Below are positions 1-10,120 of a stretch of 60,778 bases of DNA, one piece after another. The notes beneath the pieces are model-generated. The model did no database searches and was not told where the DNA came from. It was given only the letters and a program-made list of their open reading frames with translations. A program made the position numbers and the translations under genes. The number at the start of each line of letters is the position of its first letter. Position 1 is the stretch's first letter. This stretch comes from Bacillota bacterium (GTDB taxonomy: Bacteria > Bacillota > Clostridia > Oscillospirales > Feifaniaceae): assembly GCA_030705925.1 (NCBI GenBank), contig JAUZPM010000004.1, positions 1-60,778 on the forward strand. The letters are read 5' to 3'.

Positions 1-141
1 GTATCCGACTATGCAAGAGATGACATCCTGCTGTTAGCCGCAAACGGTTACATCAACGGCACTGACGGCATGATCAACCCAACCGGCACAGCAACAAGAG
101 GCGAAACAGCTCAGATGCTGACAAACTTCTTTAAAAAATAA
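1..141 (+). CDS. SLH-domain surface protein, C-terminal end only
   Basis: Reading frame 1 is open from the window edge to a TAA at 139-141 and encodes the last 46 residues of an SLH (S-layer homology) domain. It contains the typical run NGYINGTDG followed by NPTGTATRGETAQML. The end is almost residue-for-residue the same as the C-terminus of the giant surface protein that follows (NGFINGTDG, NPTGTATRAETAQML), so the two are paralogues sitting in tandem. SLH domains bind pyruvylated secondary cell-wall polymers and hold exoproteins on the surface. The rest of the gene lies outside the window, so its enzymatic part is unknown. Confidence 0.85.
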   Translation, partial: VSDYARDDILLLAANGYINGTDGMINPTGTATRGETAQMLTNFFKK

Positions 142-156
142 TCTCCATAACAAAGT

Positions 157-185
157 AAAAGGTGCCGGAAGGCACCTTTTACTTT
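157..185 (+). terminator. Rho-independent terminator after the SLH gene
   Basis: A perfect 10-bp stem, AAAAGGTGCC / GGCACCTTTT, closes a GGAA loop and runs into a T-rich tract, 16 bases after the stop codon of the SLH gene. Confidence 0.9.
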
Positions 186-284
186 TATTGTTTAACAACC
201 AGTATCAGTGAAGTCTTCAGTCACTCCTAAAATTATAACGATGAAAATTTTAGGTTAACTAATGTTACATTACATCTAATTAAA

Positions 285-612
285 AGATTCAAATGCCAAC
301 CGAGTGCAACTGATATGCAATGCTTCTGATGCTGACTCGTGGTGGCATCTTTGCGGTGGATAAAACCGGACAGGTATTAATATAGTTGTAAATCAATAAT
401 TCTACAAATGTGAATATGACTGAAAACGATTTGGAATTGTTCAGCATCAGCAACAAATGTGATATAGGATATGTTCGTATTGTTTTAATGGATCTGAGCG
501 CCAACTCTGTTAGATGATATTGAACAGATGAAATAATTTATCCAACTGGTAATTAACAAAAGCAGAAACAGCACAGATGTTATATGCTATTTTCGTAAGA
601 TCAAAGTAAGAA
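285..612 (+). pseudogene. Decayed SLH-domain gene fragment
   Basis: No open frame remains, but the DNA can be aligned by eye with the SLH region of the large gene downstream. CTTCTGATGCTGACTCG and TTTGCGGTGGATAAAAC near 324-369 match the segment around 9628-9672. GGATATGTTCGTATTG near 467-482 matches 9800-9815. GCAGAAACAGCACAGATG near 562-579 matches 9995-10012. The matches are in the same order and at similar spacing, and stops and small indels interrupt every frame. This is the dead 3' end of a third SLH gene between two living ones. It explains most of the sequence between the first terminator and position 612. Confidence 0.75.
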
Positions 613-692
613 TTTAATTAGACTAAGGTTGCAAATTTAGGTAGAAATTATTGTGCTATTACCCCCCCTATATGCAATAGACTCAGATTTAG

Positions 693-726
693 GACAAAGT
701 ACCAGAAATTGATACTTTGTCTTTTT
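693..726 (+). terminator. Terminator-like hairpin after the SLH remnant
   Basis: GACAAAGTA and TACTTTGTC (693-701 and 713-721) form a 9-bp stem followed by TTTTT. It probably served the decayed SLH gene. The same stem sequence recurs at 35520-35548. From 727 to about 1030 I see only AT-rich sequence without a supportable gene. Confidence 0.6.
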
Positions 727-1031
727 AATGCAAGGAGTGTTAAAATAGAAGCAATTGATAAAATATTTAAAATCTAAAAGAGGTCTGGAAGTAAGTGAGC
801 ATATGCTTGTTACAAATTTGGTGATTAAGATACATTTTATTGAATAATTTAAAATAATTTGACTTCAAATATGTCATTAATGAGTAGCTAAATATGGGCA
901 AAAAATTAGTATTTACACTAGTTTTTTTGCTGTTATTAGTTGTTTTGTATGAGCACTAAATATGTAATAAGCGCAGGAGATTTGTTTTAACGGAAATTGA
1001 ACTATATACATATCCGCTAACTTTACACATA

Positions 1032-1060
1032 TTGAAATCAAGCTATATAGTGTATATAGT
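1032..1060 (+). promoter_or_regulatory. Candidate sigma-A promoter of the giant surface protein gene
   Basis: TTGAAA (1032-1037), a 17-bp spacer and TATAGT (1055-1060) lie about 83 bases before the start codon. A short imperfect hairpin (CTGATGTC with GATATCAG, about 1075-1102) would be in the leader. GGGGG at 1132-1136 is the ribosome binding site. Confidence 0.5.
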
Positions 1061-1142
1061 AAGTTATAGGGAATCTGATGTCCTGAATTGCGAGATATCA
1101 GATCAAGTTGTGATTTAGACAAATTAATTTAGGGGGAATTAC

Positions 1143-4100
1143 ATGAGCAAGACATTTCGAACAGTGCTGTCTGCACTGTTGGCATTTAGCATGATTTTAA
1201 GCGTATTTCCAGCTGGTATATACGCCGCAGATGATGCCAATACGCCAGTAACCAACGACAGTATATCGCAACCTAATGAAAACCAGACTGGTGCGAGCGG
1301 TTCAACAGATAGTTCCGCAACCGAGAATAGTACCAATGCTGATGATAAGACCACAACTCAAAGTAATACAGATGTAACAACACAAACTGACACAGCTACC
1401 CCAACTGATACAAATGCAGCTACTCAGTCTAATGAGAGTGCAACCATTCAATCTGTTACTGACAATGGTCTGATTATTACTGAAATTGATGCAGATCCGA
1501 GTGAACAGTCGGATGCGACTGAGTTTATTGAGGCATATGTTTCAGGAACTGAATCTATACCACTTTCAGATTTAAGAATAGACTTTAGCTATGGTGGGAG
1601 TGACCCAGAATTCTTAACAGAAACAGGTGGGCCTACTGAGCTTAAGCCTGGAGAAGTCTATGTTTTTGCATTATATTTGGATAATGATTATAAGGCAGGC
1701 TATAAGTATACTACAGATGAGCAGAAAGCAAGTTTCTGGAAATTCTTTGCAAGCAATGCTGATTTCAGCACTTGTGAAACTAGCGGTTTAGTTCCAGATG
1801 TAGCCCATAGGATTATTGCTCCTATGTTTTCACTAGATACTTTGAAGAATGTAAATGGAAGGGCTAACCTTCATAACAGCGGAACAAATAATGCAATTAG
1901 TTTTTATTCTTTATCGAAACAAAAAAATATTGCAACTTCTACATATTCATACTCAGTGGATTGTTCTTCAGGTAAAAGTGCGACGTATAAACAAGGGACT
2001 GACGGAGTTAATTCAGCTATATTTCAACAAAAGGCAATTTCTACCCCTGGTAAGATATTCGCAGGGCAGAAACCACTTGATATAAATGATACTATTGCGC
2101 CAACAATTAACCATACGCCAATTACTTCCGTTGATTTTACACAAATTAATAATTTGCTTGTTACAGCTGATATTACCGATAATACGGATGTAAGATCTGC
2201 AACTTTACACTATAAGAAGAGCGGCGGTTCATGGAAAGCGTATACTGAAGACTTTATATTTGAAAACCCGGGTTATTCAACTGAAAAGACATTTAAGTTT
2301 ACAATACCAGCTGCCGATATCACTGGTACAAACGAGATAGATTATTATATTGAGGCAACTGATGGTAATAATAATACTACACTTTCAGCAAGCTCAAATG
2401 CCCCCAACAAAATCCAGGTCATTGATAATGAGGGACCGGATATTAGTATAACATCCCCAACTGATGGAATTACAGTTGAAGGAAATTATTATGATAAATT
2501 AATTGCTTCAATTAGTGATGAATTCGGAATTGACGCAACTTCATTGAAAATCGAGTATGATGGCAACACTATAGCCGTTCCAGCATCAAATTACAATTCT
2601 GGTGTAATGACTTATTCGTTTGCTAAGGCACAGCTAGGTGTAGGGACACATGAAGTGACGGTTGAAGCTAAGGATAAGAATGGTAATGCTTCTGCTGCTA
2701 AAGTTTCAATAGTTGTAAAAGACTATACAACACCACAGATATCATATGCTCCGCTAGACTACGCAGGGTATAAAGAGGACGCAATATTTAATGCCGAAGT
2801 TGCAAGTTCTTCTAATGATGGCGCAGTTCTTAATTACAGAAAATTCGGAACGAATGATTCGTTTTCTACAATTGCTATGACAAAGGGCAGTGCAAGACAA
2901 GCCGGAAGCCTGAATGCGCAGAAATTTACTGCAAAAATAGCATATAAAGATCTAAAGAATTTAAATAAAATCGAATATTATATCTCATCCGGAGACTTAA
3001 AAACACCTACATATTCAACATTTGCTCAACAGACTACTGATCTGATTATGACGGAACTTTGCGTAAATGCTGATAACGTGGTTGTAGACAATACTGGTTA
3101 TGATGCTTGGGAATTTGTAAAGGTTTATAATGCTTCAAGCAGATATATTAATTTAAAAGATTATAAACTTGGATACGAGTGGTATGCTGGAAGTATCAAA
3201 AAGGGAATATGGTTTAATAATATAAGTCAATATACACCGTGTGAAGGGCTTGTTGAACCAGATAGTATAAATGTTGCGCCAAATGATTACCGGATTTTGT
3301 GGATCAAGCAGAATGCGCCAAGAAGTGCGATGGAAAATCTTACAAGAACTGATTTTGTAAATAAATACTCACCTAAAGTTCCTCTTGATAAAGTGTGCAT
3401 GGCAGAAAGCTTTAATTACAGTGATGGGACACCAGAACAAGGAGTTGAGGGTGGAAACTTCTTTCTTGAGAATTTGCAAACATCATCACAATGTTTTAAT
3501 TTAATCCTTGCAAAAAAAGATGCTACAGTTAATAATTATGAAGACAACACTACACCTGCACTGAATTTTACGGGTGGGAATTCTACTTACCTTACTAATG
3601 GGGTCACAATTGAATACAAGTGGAATGACTCAAAAGGAATAACAGAACCTTATGCTTCAATATCTGGTAATGCCACAAAAATGACATCGTTCTATTCATA
3701 CGATCAAAAGCCTTGGGATTTTACAGATAATGTTGCACCATCGTTTTCAAATTATACACCACCAACTTCAATTGGATTAGCAGATTTAAGCCTTTCTGTA
3801 TCCGCATCTGATAATAATGATATACGTTACATCAAACTATACTACAAATCAGAAGATGAATTAAGTTATAAAGAACTGACTTACGATTGTGCATCATCTT
3901 CAACAACAGGTAGTGTTAAGTCGGCAACAGGTACATTTACAATACCGGCTACGCAAATAGCATATATGAATAAACTTCAATATTATTTTGCGGTAGCTGA
4001 CGCGGGCTTAAATATAACAACACTCCCTGCAAATGCATCCAACCCTTATACAGTTGATGTTCAAAAGACAACCGGCACACTTTCATACCCGGAAGTTGCA

Positions 4101-7100
4101 GTAACCGAATACGGCGCATTTCCTCAAGGCGCAGCAAAACAGGGCAGCGACGGTAATGTATTTGAATTTGTTGAGCTTGTAAATTTGAGCGGAAAGGATT
4201 TAGATCCAACGAAATTCAAACTTATGCTAACAACGTACGACTCTGCAACCGGTGCTACTAGTAGTTATGCAAATGATCTTGTACGCGAGAGCACAGTAAC
4301 AGGGAACTCTTGGAAAGCTAATACGCCGCTTGTTTGCTGCCTATATAATACTGATATAATGACTACTGTTGATACACCATATTTGTGGGGAACAGACAAC
4401 GATATGCAAAGGATTTGGTCTGATTTCATTAAATTTTATGGTTGCCCTAATATCCCCAAAGAAAATAGAGTATTAGCAGTGGAATACAATAGCGGGAACA
4501 GTTCTACATTAAGAACAACAACTATAAATGGTGTTACCTACAATGGATTTAATCTGCCAAATTCAGCGCATGCGGTACTTTCAGTTATGGATTGTACCAA
4601 TTCTACAGCTACCGCAATATGCCAGGCGGAATATAACAAAGATTCAACTCAAGTTACTTCTAACAAGACTTTGGAATTTTCATACGCTCCAAAATTTGGC
4701 GCAGTTGTTGGAAAGATGCTTATTTCAGCTGTTGGAGTAACAGCGAATCCTTACCATTTAGAAGATTATCAGCAACCGAAGTCATCTCCGAATTCACCAG
4801 TCTTTGACCAATATTCTCATTCAGAGTATCGGCAACCAGACGAGAATGATTTTAGAGTTAAAATTACTGATCAGGACAATGATATTCAAAATGTCTATTT
4901 GTATTACAAATTAGAAAATGATAATGATTTCTCGGTTGTGAATATGACAAAAGATCTGCAGCATGATAATGAGTACGTAGCATCTATTCCGCTGGCCAAT
5001 TTAAAGGCTTCTGAAGAGATCAAGTATTACTTTATTGCAACTGACGGTGCAAACATAACAACATTGCCAACAGATGTATTTAATCCCTATCATGAATTAT
5101 GTAAAGACACCGAGGGACCAAGAGTAATTTCATCAACGCCGGTTGATCGAACGACTCTTCATACAGGATGTTTCTCAACAGGGATTACCCTTAAGCTTTC
5201 AGATATTGCAGGGGTTGATCCAAGTTCATTAAAAATGACTTTTGACGGTAAAGATGTAACTGATAAAATATCATACTCAAATAATACTGTTACCTATAAC
5301 CCAGGTATTCTTTCTGATTTAAAGGTTTATAACATTGATCTTACAGTTGGTGATGAGTATGGTGGGTCTGTAGACGGAAAGTATCCGAATCAGCATATTT
5401 CTACTCGTCACATGACATTTACTCTTGGTAAGATAGACGATTCGCTTTCAGGAGTCGGCAATATTATTCATTCACCGTTGACATGGGTGTCGACAAGTCA
5501 GGATTTGATTATTTCAGCTGTTGTATCTGATGTTTCCGATAGTAACTCACTTACTGTTAATTACGGCTTTGATGGCGTGTCATCCGGCAAAAGTGTGAAT
5601 ATGACTAAAAATACAAATTTGAGCTCTAAAAAGTCCGATTCTCAGTATGTTTCATATTATGAAGCAACGATACCGAAAGATCAACTTATGGGACATTCTA
5701 AAATAGGCTATACAATTGTATCTTCAGGAACAACAAATAAGCAAATCCCCAGTGAAAATGGTAGTTGCTACAATGTTGAGATTCGCAATAAATTCAATAT
5801 TCCTGATCTTATGATTACAGAGTTATCATCTAACCCAGAGGCAAGTGGACATTTCGATTATGTTGAAATTTATAATTCCTCAAATAGTGATATTGACCTG
5901 ATGGATTATAGACTTGATTATCAACCTAGTCCGATATCAAATCCATCTCTGGTAAAATCAATCAAGATTTCTGATAGTTGGGAGTTTTCTCCATCAGCAA
6001 TATCTTATGATTCAAAAGGTAACAAACAGTTTATTCTTGCACCGGGTGAGTGTGCAGTGGCACTTTTTGACCAGTTCGAGTATGGTGACCAATGGGATCT
6101 TTCAACATACAGGCAGTATAGGAATAATGCAAATGAGTTTGATCCTAATACACCTTTAGCAGCTAACACAAAGCTAATTAGGTTAAAAGCTTGCGATACC
6201 GCTAACAGTAATCTATTCCATATGAATTCAACCGGAACAAGAACTGTTATGATAGCGAAAAATGATATGGCTCCAGGTACTGCAATCTGTAAAGTTACTT
6301 ATAATGATACTATGTCACAGGGAATTAACGACTCTATTATCGGTAAAAGTGTTCAATATGGTCTGCCTGAAAACGATGCTGATCCTACAGTTCTCAAGAA
6401 AATAGCTACAAATACTAATTATTCGCCTGGATATGTAGCACCTGAACAAAGATCGTTTAATATGGCCGATAAAACATCTCCATATATATTATATGAAAAC
6501 ACCCAAACAGCGGCCATAAACGCTAACGGGGATGTTAACATTGAGGTTCAGATTGTAGATGATACCGAACTTAGAAGTGAATACTTATACTATAAGTCGT
6601 TTAATACTGACGGGTATGTGAAGACTAAACTTACAGCTGAGAATGGAAAAGAAAATTATTATACCTGCACAATACCCTATGATGCGGTTAAGTATGCAGA
6701 TCAGCTTCAGTATTATATTGAAGCATCTGATGGGTTGCATACAGTTACTTTAAAAGATAGTAACGGTGAACCGTTTGCTATTAAGTATACAGATACACAG
6801 GGACCTCAAATAACATATTTCAAGCCAGAACCATATTACTATTATGAAAATGTGTATATTCCGAATATTCAAATAAAGTTTGAGGATGTCTCTGGGATAG
6901 ATACATCTTCAGTGAAGCTTTTAATAGACGGAAAGGATGTCACATCAGAAGCTGGACTTACGAGTGATAGTCGAGGAAATGTACTCAAATATTCACCGAC
7001 TACAGCGCTTTCAGCAGGTAAACATAACATTGAATTTTTAGTTTCTGATAAATCCTCAGCACATAACCAGACTGACCAAAAATCAGAGTTCAGCATGGGC

Positions 7101-10046
7101 GACAGCGATAATCTTAACCACTATTCAGCTGAAGTTCATTCGCATTCAAACTATTCTGACGGTACAGGTACGCCTGATGAGGCTTATACATGGGCTCGTG
7201 ATCAAGCAAAACTTGACATATTTGAGCTCTCAGACCACAGCCGTGTCGAAGGTGAACGTTTCTACTGGGATGTCATGGACTTACCGAAAATTGCAGCAAA
7301 ATATTATAAACCAGGCCCGGGCGGATATCTTGCAATGGGCGGTTATGAAATGACTTGGTCGGGTTCAAATGGAGGACTTAACGGTCATATGACTGTTGCA
7401 AATTGCACACAGGATTCGGATTTTGATTTTGATTCATCAGATGAGCTTCCTGAGTTTTACGAGAAGTATCAAGGTAATCCTAATGTTGTTCTTCAGTTTA
7501 ACCACCCTGGAGATTACTGGGGCGACTTCAATGATTACGATTATTACTCTGAGGCAACCGACAAAGTACTTGACCTATGCGAATTCCAAAATCCAGTATC
7601 TGATTATCAAAATGAATATGCACGTGCATTGTCTAAAGGCTGGCATGTTAATCCTTCGTTCAACGAGGATAACCATAGTAAAGCCTGGGGCTCTGCTAGA
7701 CCAGAATGCGGAAAAGTTATAATGGGCGGACTTACCAAAGATAATCTTATAGAAGCTTACAGGATGAACAGAGGTTATGAGGCTGCATCAACTACAACAT
7801 TCGTTGATTATAAAGTTAACGGACAATGGATGGGATCGAGACTTAAGAATCCTTCTGATCTTAATTTTGACATAACAGTTGCAGATACATCCAAAGATGA
7901 AACCGGTACATTGAGCATCATAACTGAAGACAACATTGTTGTTTATCAAAAGACATTTGCAGCGGGTGATTTAGTACAAAGCGACAAGTATGGTAATAAG
8001 AATAAGGTTGTTCATATAAATGATCTTACACTACCTGCTGAATACAAGTATTATTATGTCCGCTTTATAGACAGTGCTGGCTATTATTCAATAACAGCGC
8101 CGGTATGGGTTGAAAAAGATGACCCTGTCGTTAAAATAACTGATACTAAGATTGGGTTGAACTCATCAAGTGATACTCCTAACACTGTAGTTACCAGCTT
8201 CCAAAACACGACAGATAAAACATTGTCAAATGTAGAAGTTGATTACTATAGAAGTAATGACAATGGTTTTACTCTTTCAACAAATCTCCAAACTACACCA
8301 GCGATTACACCTATTGCAAAGAGAACTTTTGATACAGTAAATCCGCATGAAACTGTGCAGTCCGGAATGGATTTTGCAACTGATGCAAACAGACGTATTT
8401 ATTCAATTGTAAGAGCAAATGTTGATGGCAAAAATTACGTAGCTGTAGGTTATGTAACATTGTCAGATTTATTGATTACTGAAATTGTATCAAACTCTAA
8501 TCCTGTTACTATAAATGGAGTATATACTAAACACCCATTTGAATATCTTGAAATTTATAATAATAGTAACAACACAGTAAACCTCAAAAATTATACTGTT
8601 GCAAGAAGAGAAAGTTGGGGTAACGATACTGCCAATGCTACGTCATACACAATAACCAATGACTTTTATGTCAAGCCGCGCAGTGCAAAAATTATTTGGA
8701 TTAAAGATAATTCCTCTTCATCTATAGGTGGCACAAATAATCTTACCATTGATGATTTTAACAAATTCTATGGAACAAATTACACACTTGCAAATCCAGT
8801 GAAAGGTACTCCAGATCCAAATGCAATGGTTTATCTAATGAGCAAACTCGGGTTATACTACATTAACTGGTCTCACTTTGATTTGAATAATCCGAGCGGA
8901 ACAACGATTTCAAAAGCAATATTCAACGAAGGCGAATCTTGGCAGAAAGATGCTGTCGGAAATAAGGCTTTAACGTTCAGTTATTCTGTTGATGGAACAA
9001 TTAGGGAAACCAAGATTGCAAACAATGCAAAACCGACTCCAGGAACTGTTTTAGATGAGCAGGTTCCGTTTATTACATCAGACTATAGCTTAAGCGCTTT
9101 GTCTCTGCAGACTAATAGTGGAACCGTTAAAGTTAATTTGACGGATAAAAATACGAGTTACCGTGTATCTGTTCCTGAAGGGACAACAAATGTTACAGTT
9201 ATACCGGTGACGAAAGATCCTTCATTAAAGGTTAAAGTTAACGGTGTTGAACAGTATAGCGGTCAGGGCTTAACGACGTTGACACTGAGTAAGACCACTG
9301 GTGCAACTGCTCTAATCGAGATTTATTACAGCAGCAATGAATTAAAGGCGACATACACAGTAACTGTTGGTTCCGGTGAGATTAATGTAGGTTCAGATAA
9401 TGGCAGCTCGGGAAGTTCAAGCGGTGGAAGCAGTTCTGGCGGTACTGATACATCAGGCGGAACCGATACAACAAATCCGACAGATGGCAGCACAACTACT
9501 ACAACAACATTCTCTGATACTTCTAATCATTGGGCTAATAGTGCGATTACCTATATTGCGGGCAAAGGAATCATCAAAGGCTATGAAGACGGAACATTTA
9601 AACCTGACGCAACAGTGAACCGTGGTGACTTTACGCTTATGCTGATGAGGGCGTTTGCCGGAGATAAGACTGGATCAGGCACATTCAATGATGTAGATGC
9701 AAATGCATATTATGCAAGTGCAGTTGCAGTAGCAAAAGATCTTGGCATTGCGACAGGATCAGATGGGTCATTTAACCCAACAGCGAATGTGACAAGAGAG
9801 GATATGTTCGTATTGTTTGCAAGGACACTTAGAGCATTCAACTTGCTAGACGAAAAGGTAGATATCTCTAAGGTTTCGTTCAGTGATTCAGACAGCATAG
9901 CAGATTATGCAAAGAATGACATTCTACTTCTTGCTGCGAATGGTTTTATAAATGGAACAGATGGAAAGATAAATCCGACAGGCACAGCAACAAGAGCAGA
10001 AACAGCGCAGATGCTGTACAATTATTTCTCAAAAAAATCTTCTTAA
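1143..10046 (+). CDS. Giant secreted SLH protein with lamin-tail-like domains and a PHP (CehA/McbA-type) metallohydrolase
   Basis: The 2967-residue protein starts after a GGGGG site with a signal peptide (residues 1-28, cut after IYA), then a Ser/Thr/Asn-rich stretch to about 105. Five lamin-tail-like (LTD) domains begin near 109, 633, 983, 1556 and 2442, each with the signature 'ITE(I/L)...(F/Y)(V/L)E(I/V)YN'. Between them are repeated Ig-like modules with 'D(N/D)...LYYKS...YYI(E)A(T/S)DG' strands. A PHP-type hydrolase domain spans about 1990-2230, with HSHSNYSDG and a later SDHS metal-ligand motif. A Gly/Ser/Thr linker (about 2752-2788) leads to three SLH domains (about 2790-2967) that anchor it to the wall. 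PHP domains of this type are metal-dependent phosphoesterases or hydrolases. LTD domains occur in surface and DNA-handling proteins. The substrate is unknown; a role in extracellular phosphodiester or nucleic-acid use is only an inference. Confidence 0.85.
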   Translation: MSKTFRTVLSALLAFSMILSVFPAGIYAADDANTPVTNDSISQPNENQTGASGSTDSSATENSTNADDKTTTQSNTDVTTQTDTATPTDTNAATQSNESATIQSVTDNGLIITEIDADPSEQSDATEFIEAYVSGTESIPLSDLRIDFSYGGSDPEFLTETGGPTELKPGEVYVFALYLDNDYKAGYKYTTDEQKASFWKFFASNADFSTCETSGLVPDVAHRIIAPMFSLDTLKNVNGRANLHNSGTNNAISFYSLSKQKNIATSTYSYSVDCSSGKSATYKQGTDGVNSAIFQQKAISTPGKIFAGQKPLDINDTIAPTINHTPITSVDFTQINNLLVTADITDNTDVRSATLHYKKSGGSWKAYTEDFIFENPGYSTEKTFKFTIPAADITGTNEIDYYIEATDGNNNTTLSASSNAPNKIQVIDNEGPDISITSPTDGITVEGNYYDKLIASISDEFGIDATSLKIEYDGNTIAVPASNYNSGVMTYSFAKAQLGVGTHEVTVEAKDKNGNASAAKVSIVVKDYTTPQISYAPLDYAGYKEDAIFNAEVASSSNDGAVLNYRKFGTNDSFSTIAMTKGSARQAGSLNAQKFTAKIAYKDLKNLNKIEYYISSGDLKTPTYSTFAQQTTDLIMTELCVNADNVVVDNTGYDAWEFVKVYNASSRYINLKDYKLGYEWYAGSIKKGIWFNNISQYTPCEGLVEPDSINVAPNDYRILWIKQNAPRSAMENLTRTDFVNKYSPKVPLDKVCMAESFNYSDGTPEQGVEGGNFFLENLQTSSQCFNLILAKKDATVNNYEDNTTPALNFTGGNSTYLTNGVTIEYKWNDSKGITEPYASISGNATKMTSFYSYDQKPWDFTDNVAPSFSNYTPPTSIGLADLSLSVSASDNNDIRYIKLYYKSEDELSYKELTYDCASSSTTGSVKSATGTFTIPATQIAYMNKLQYYFAVADAGLNITTLPANASNPYTVDVQKTTGTLSYPEVAVTEYGAFPQGAAKQGSDGNVFEFVELVNLSGKDLDPTKFKLMLTTYDSATGATSSYANDLVRESTVTGNSWKANTPLVCCLYNTDIMTTVDTPYLWGTDNDMQRIWSDFIKFYGCPNIPKENRVLAVEYNSGNSSTLRTTTINGVTYNGFNLPNSAHAVLSVMDCTNSTATAICQAEYNKDSTQVTSNKTLEFSYAPKFGAVVGKMLISAVGVTANPYHLEDYQQPKSSPNSPVFDQYSHSEYRQPDENDFRVKITDQDNDIQNVYLYYKLENDNDFSVVNMTKDLQHDNEYVASIPLANLKASEEIKYYFIATDGANITTLPTDVFNPYHELCKDTEGPRVISSTPVDRTTLHTGCFSTGITLKLSDIAGVDPSSLKMTFDGKDVTDKISYSNNTVTYNPGILSDLKVYNIDLTVGDEYGGSVDGKYPNQHISTRHMTFTLGKIDDSLSGVGNIIHSPLTWVSTSQDLIISAVVSDVSDSNSLTVNYGFDGVSSGKSVNMTKNTNLSSKKSDSQYVSYYEATIPKDQLMGHSKIGYTIVSSGTTNKQIPSENGSCYNVEIRNKFNIPDLMITELSSNPEASGHFDYVEIYNSSNSDIDLMDYRLDYQPSPISNPSLVKSIKISDSWEFSPSAISYDSKGNKQFILAPGECAVALFDQFEYGDQWDLSTYRQYRNNANEFDPNTPLAANTKLIRLKACDTANSNLFHMNSTGTRTVMIAKNDMAPGTAICKVTYNDTMSQGINDSIIGKSVQYGLPENDADPTVLKKIATNTNYSPGYVAPEQRSFNMADKTSPYILYENTQTAAINANGDVNIEVQIVDDTELRSEYLYYKSFNTDGYVKTKLTAENGKENYYTCTIPYDAVKYADQLQYYIEASDGLHTVTLKDSNGEPFAIKYTDTQGPQITYFKPEPYYYYENVYIPNIQIKFEDVSGIDTSSVKLLIDGKDVTSEAGLTSDSRGNVLKYSPTTALSAGKHNIEFLVSDKSSAHNQTDQKSEFSMGDSDNLNHYSAEVHSHSNYSDGTGTPDEAYTWARDQAKLDIFELSDHSRVEGERFYWDVMDLPKIAAKYYKPGPGGYLAMGGYEMTWSGSNGGLNGHMTVANCTQDSDFDFDSSDELPEFYEKYQGNPNVVLQFNHPGDYWGDFNDYDYYSEATDKVLDLCEFQNPVSDYQNEYARALSKGWHVNPSFNEDNHSKAWGSARPECGKVIMGGLTKDNLIEAYRMNRGYEAASTTTFVDYKVNGQWMGSRLKNPSDLNFDITVADTSKDETGTLSIITEDNIVVYQKTFAAGDLVQSDKYGNKNKVVHINDLTLPAEYKYYYVRFIDSAGYYSITAPVWVEKDDPVVKITDTKIGLNSSSDTPNTVVTSFQNTTDKTLSNVEVDYYRSNDNGFTLSTNLQTTPAITPIAKRTFDTVNPHETVQSGMDFATDANRRIYSIVRANVDGKNYVAVGYVTLSDLLITEIVSNSNPVTINGVYTKHPFEYLEIYNNSNNTVNLKNYTVARRESWGNDTANATSYTITNDFYVKPRSAKIIWIKDNSSSSIGGTNNLTIDDFNKFYGTNYTLANPVKGTPDPNAMVYLMSKLGLYYINWSHFDLNNPSGTTISKAIFNEGESWQKDAVGNKALTFSYSVDGTIRETKIANNAKPTPGTVLDEQVPFITSDYSLSALSLQTNSGTVKVNLTDKNTSYRVSVPEGTTNVTVIPVTKDPSLKVKVNGVEQYSGQGLTTLTLSKTTGATALIEIYYSSNELKATYTVTVGSGEINVGSDNGSSGSSSGGSSSGGTDTSGGTDTTNPTDGSTTTTTTFSDTSNHWANSAITYIAGKGIIKGYEDGTFKPDATVNRGDFTLMLMRAFAGDKTGSGTFNDVDANAYYASAVAVAKDLGIATGSDGSFNPTANVTREDMFVLFARTLRAFNLLDEKVDISKVSFSDSDSIADYAKNDILLLAANGFINGTDGKINPTGTATRAETAQMLYNYFSKKSS

Positions 10047-10070
10047 ATTTAAACCCAAATAAAAATAAGG

Positions 10071-10104
10071 AGGCTGTTGCAAAACGAAAGTTTTGCAACA
10101 GCCT
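10071..10104. terminator. 15-bp palindromic hairpin at the end of the surface-protein gene and IS remnant
   Basis: AGGCTGTTGCAAAAC and GTTTTGCAACAGCCT form a perfect 15-bp stem around GAAA, 24 bases past the stop codon. It doubles as the terminal repeat of the IS remnant and probably ends transcription from both sides, although the T-tract is weak. Confidence 0.6.
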
Positions 10105-10120
10105 CTATTTCTGTCCGATT

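Noticed and set aside
894-959. A 21-codon frame starting MGKKLVFTLVFLLLLVVLY, like a signal peptide or tiny membrane protein
   Set aside because: No ribosome binding site, no recognisable relatives, and it lies in the AT-rich leader zone of the next gene. It may be the stub of a lost gene.
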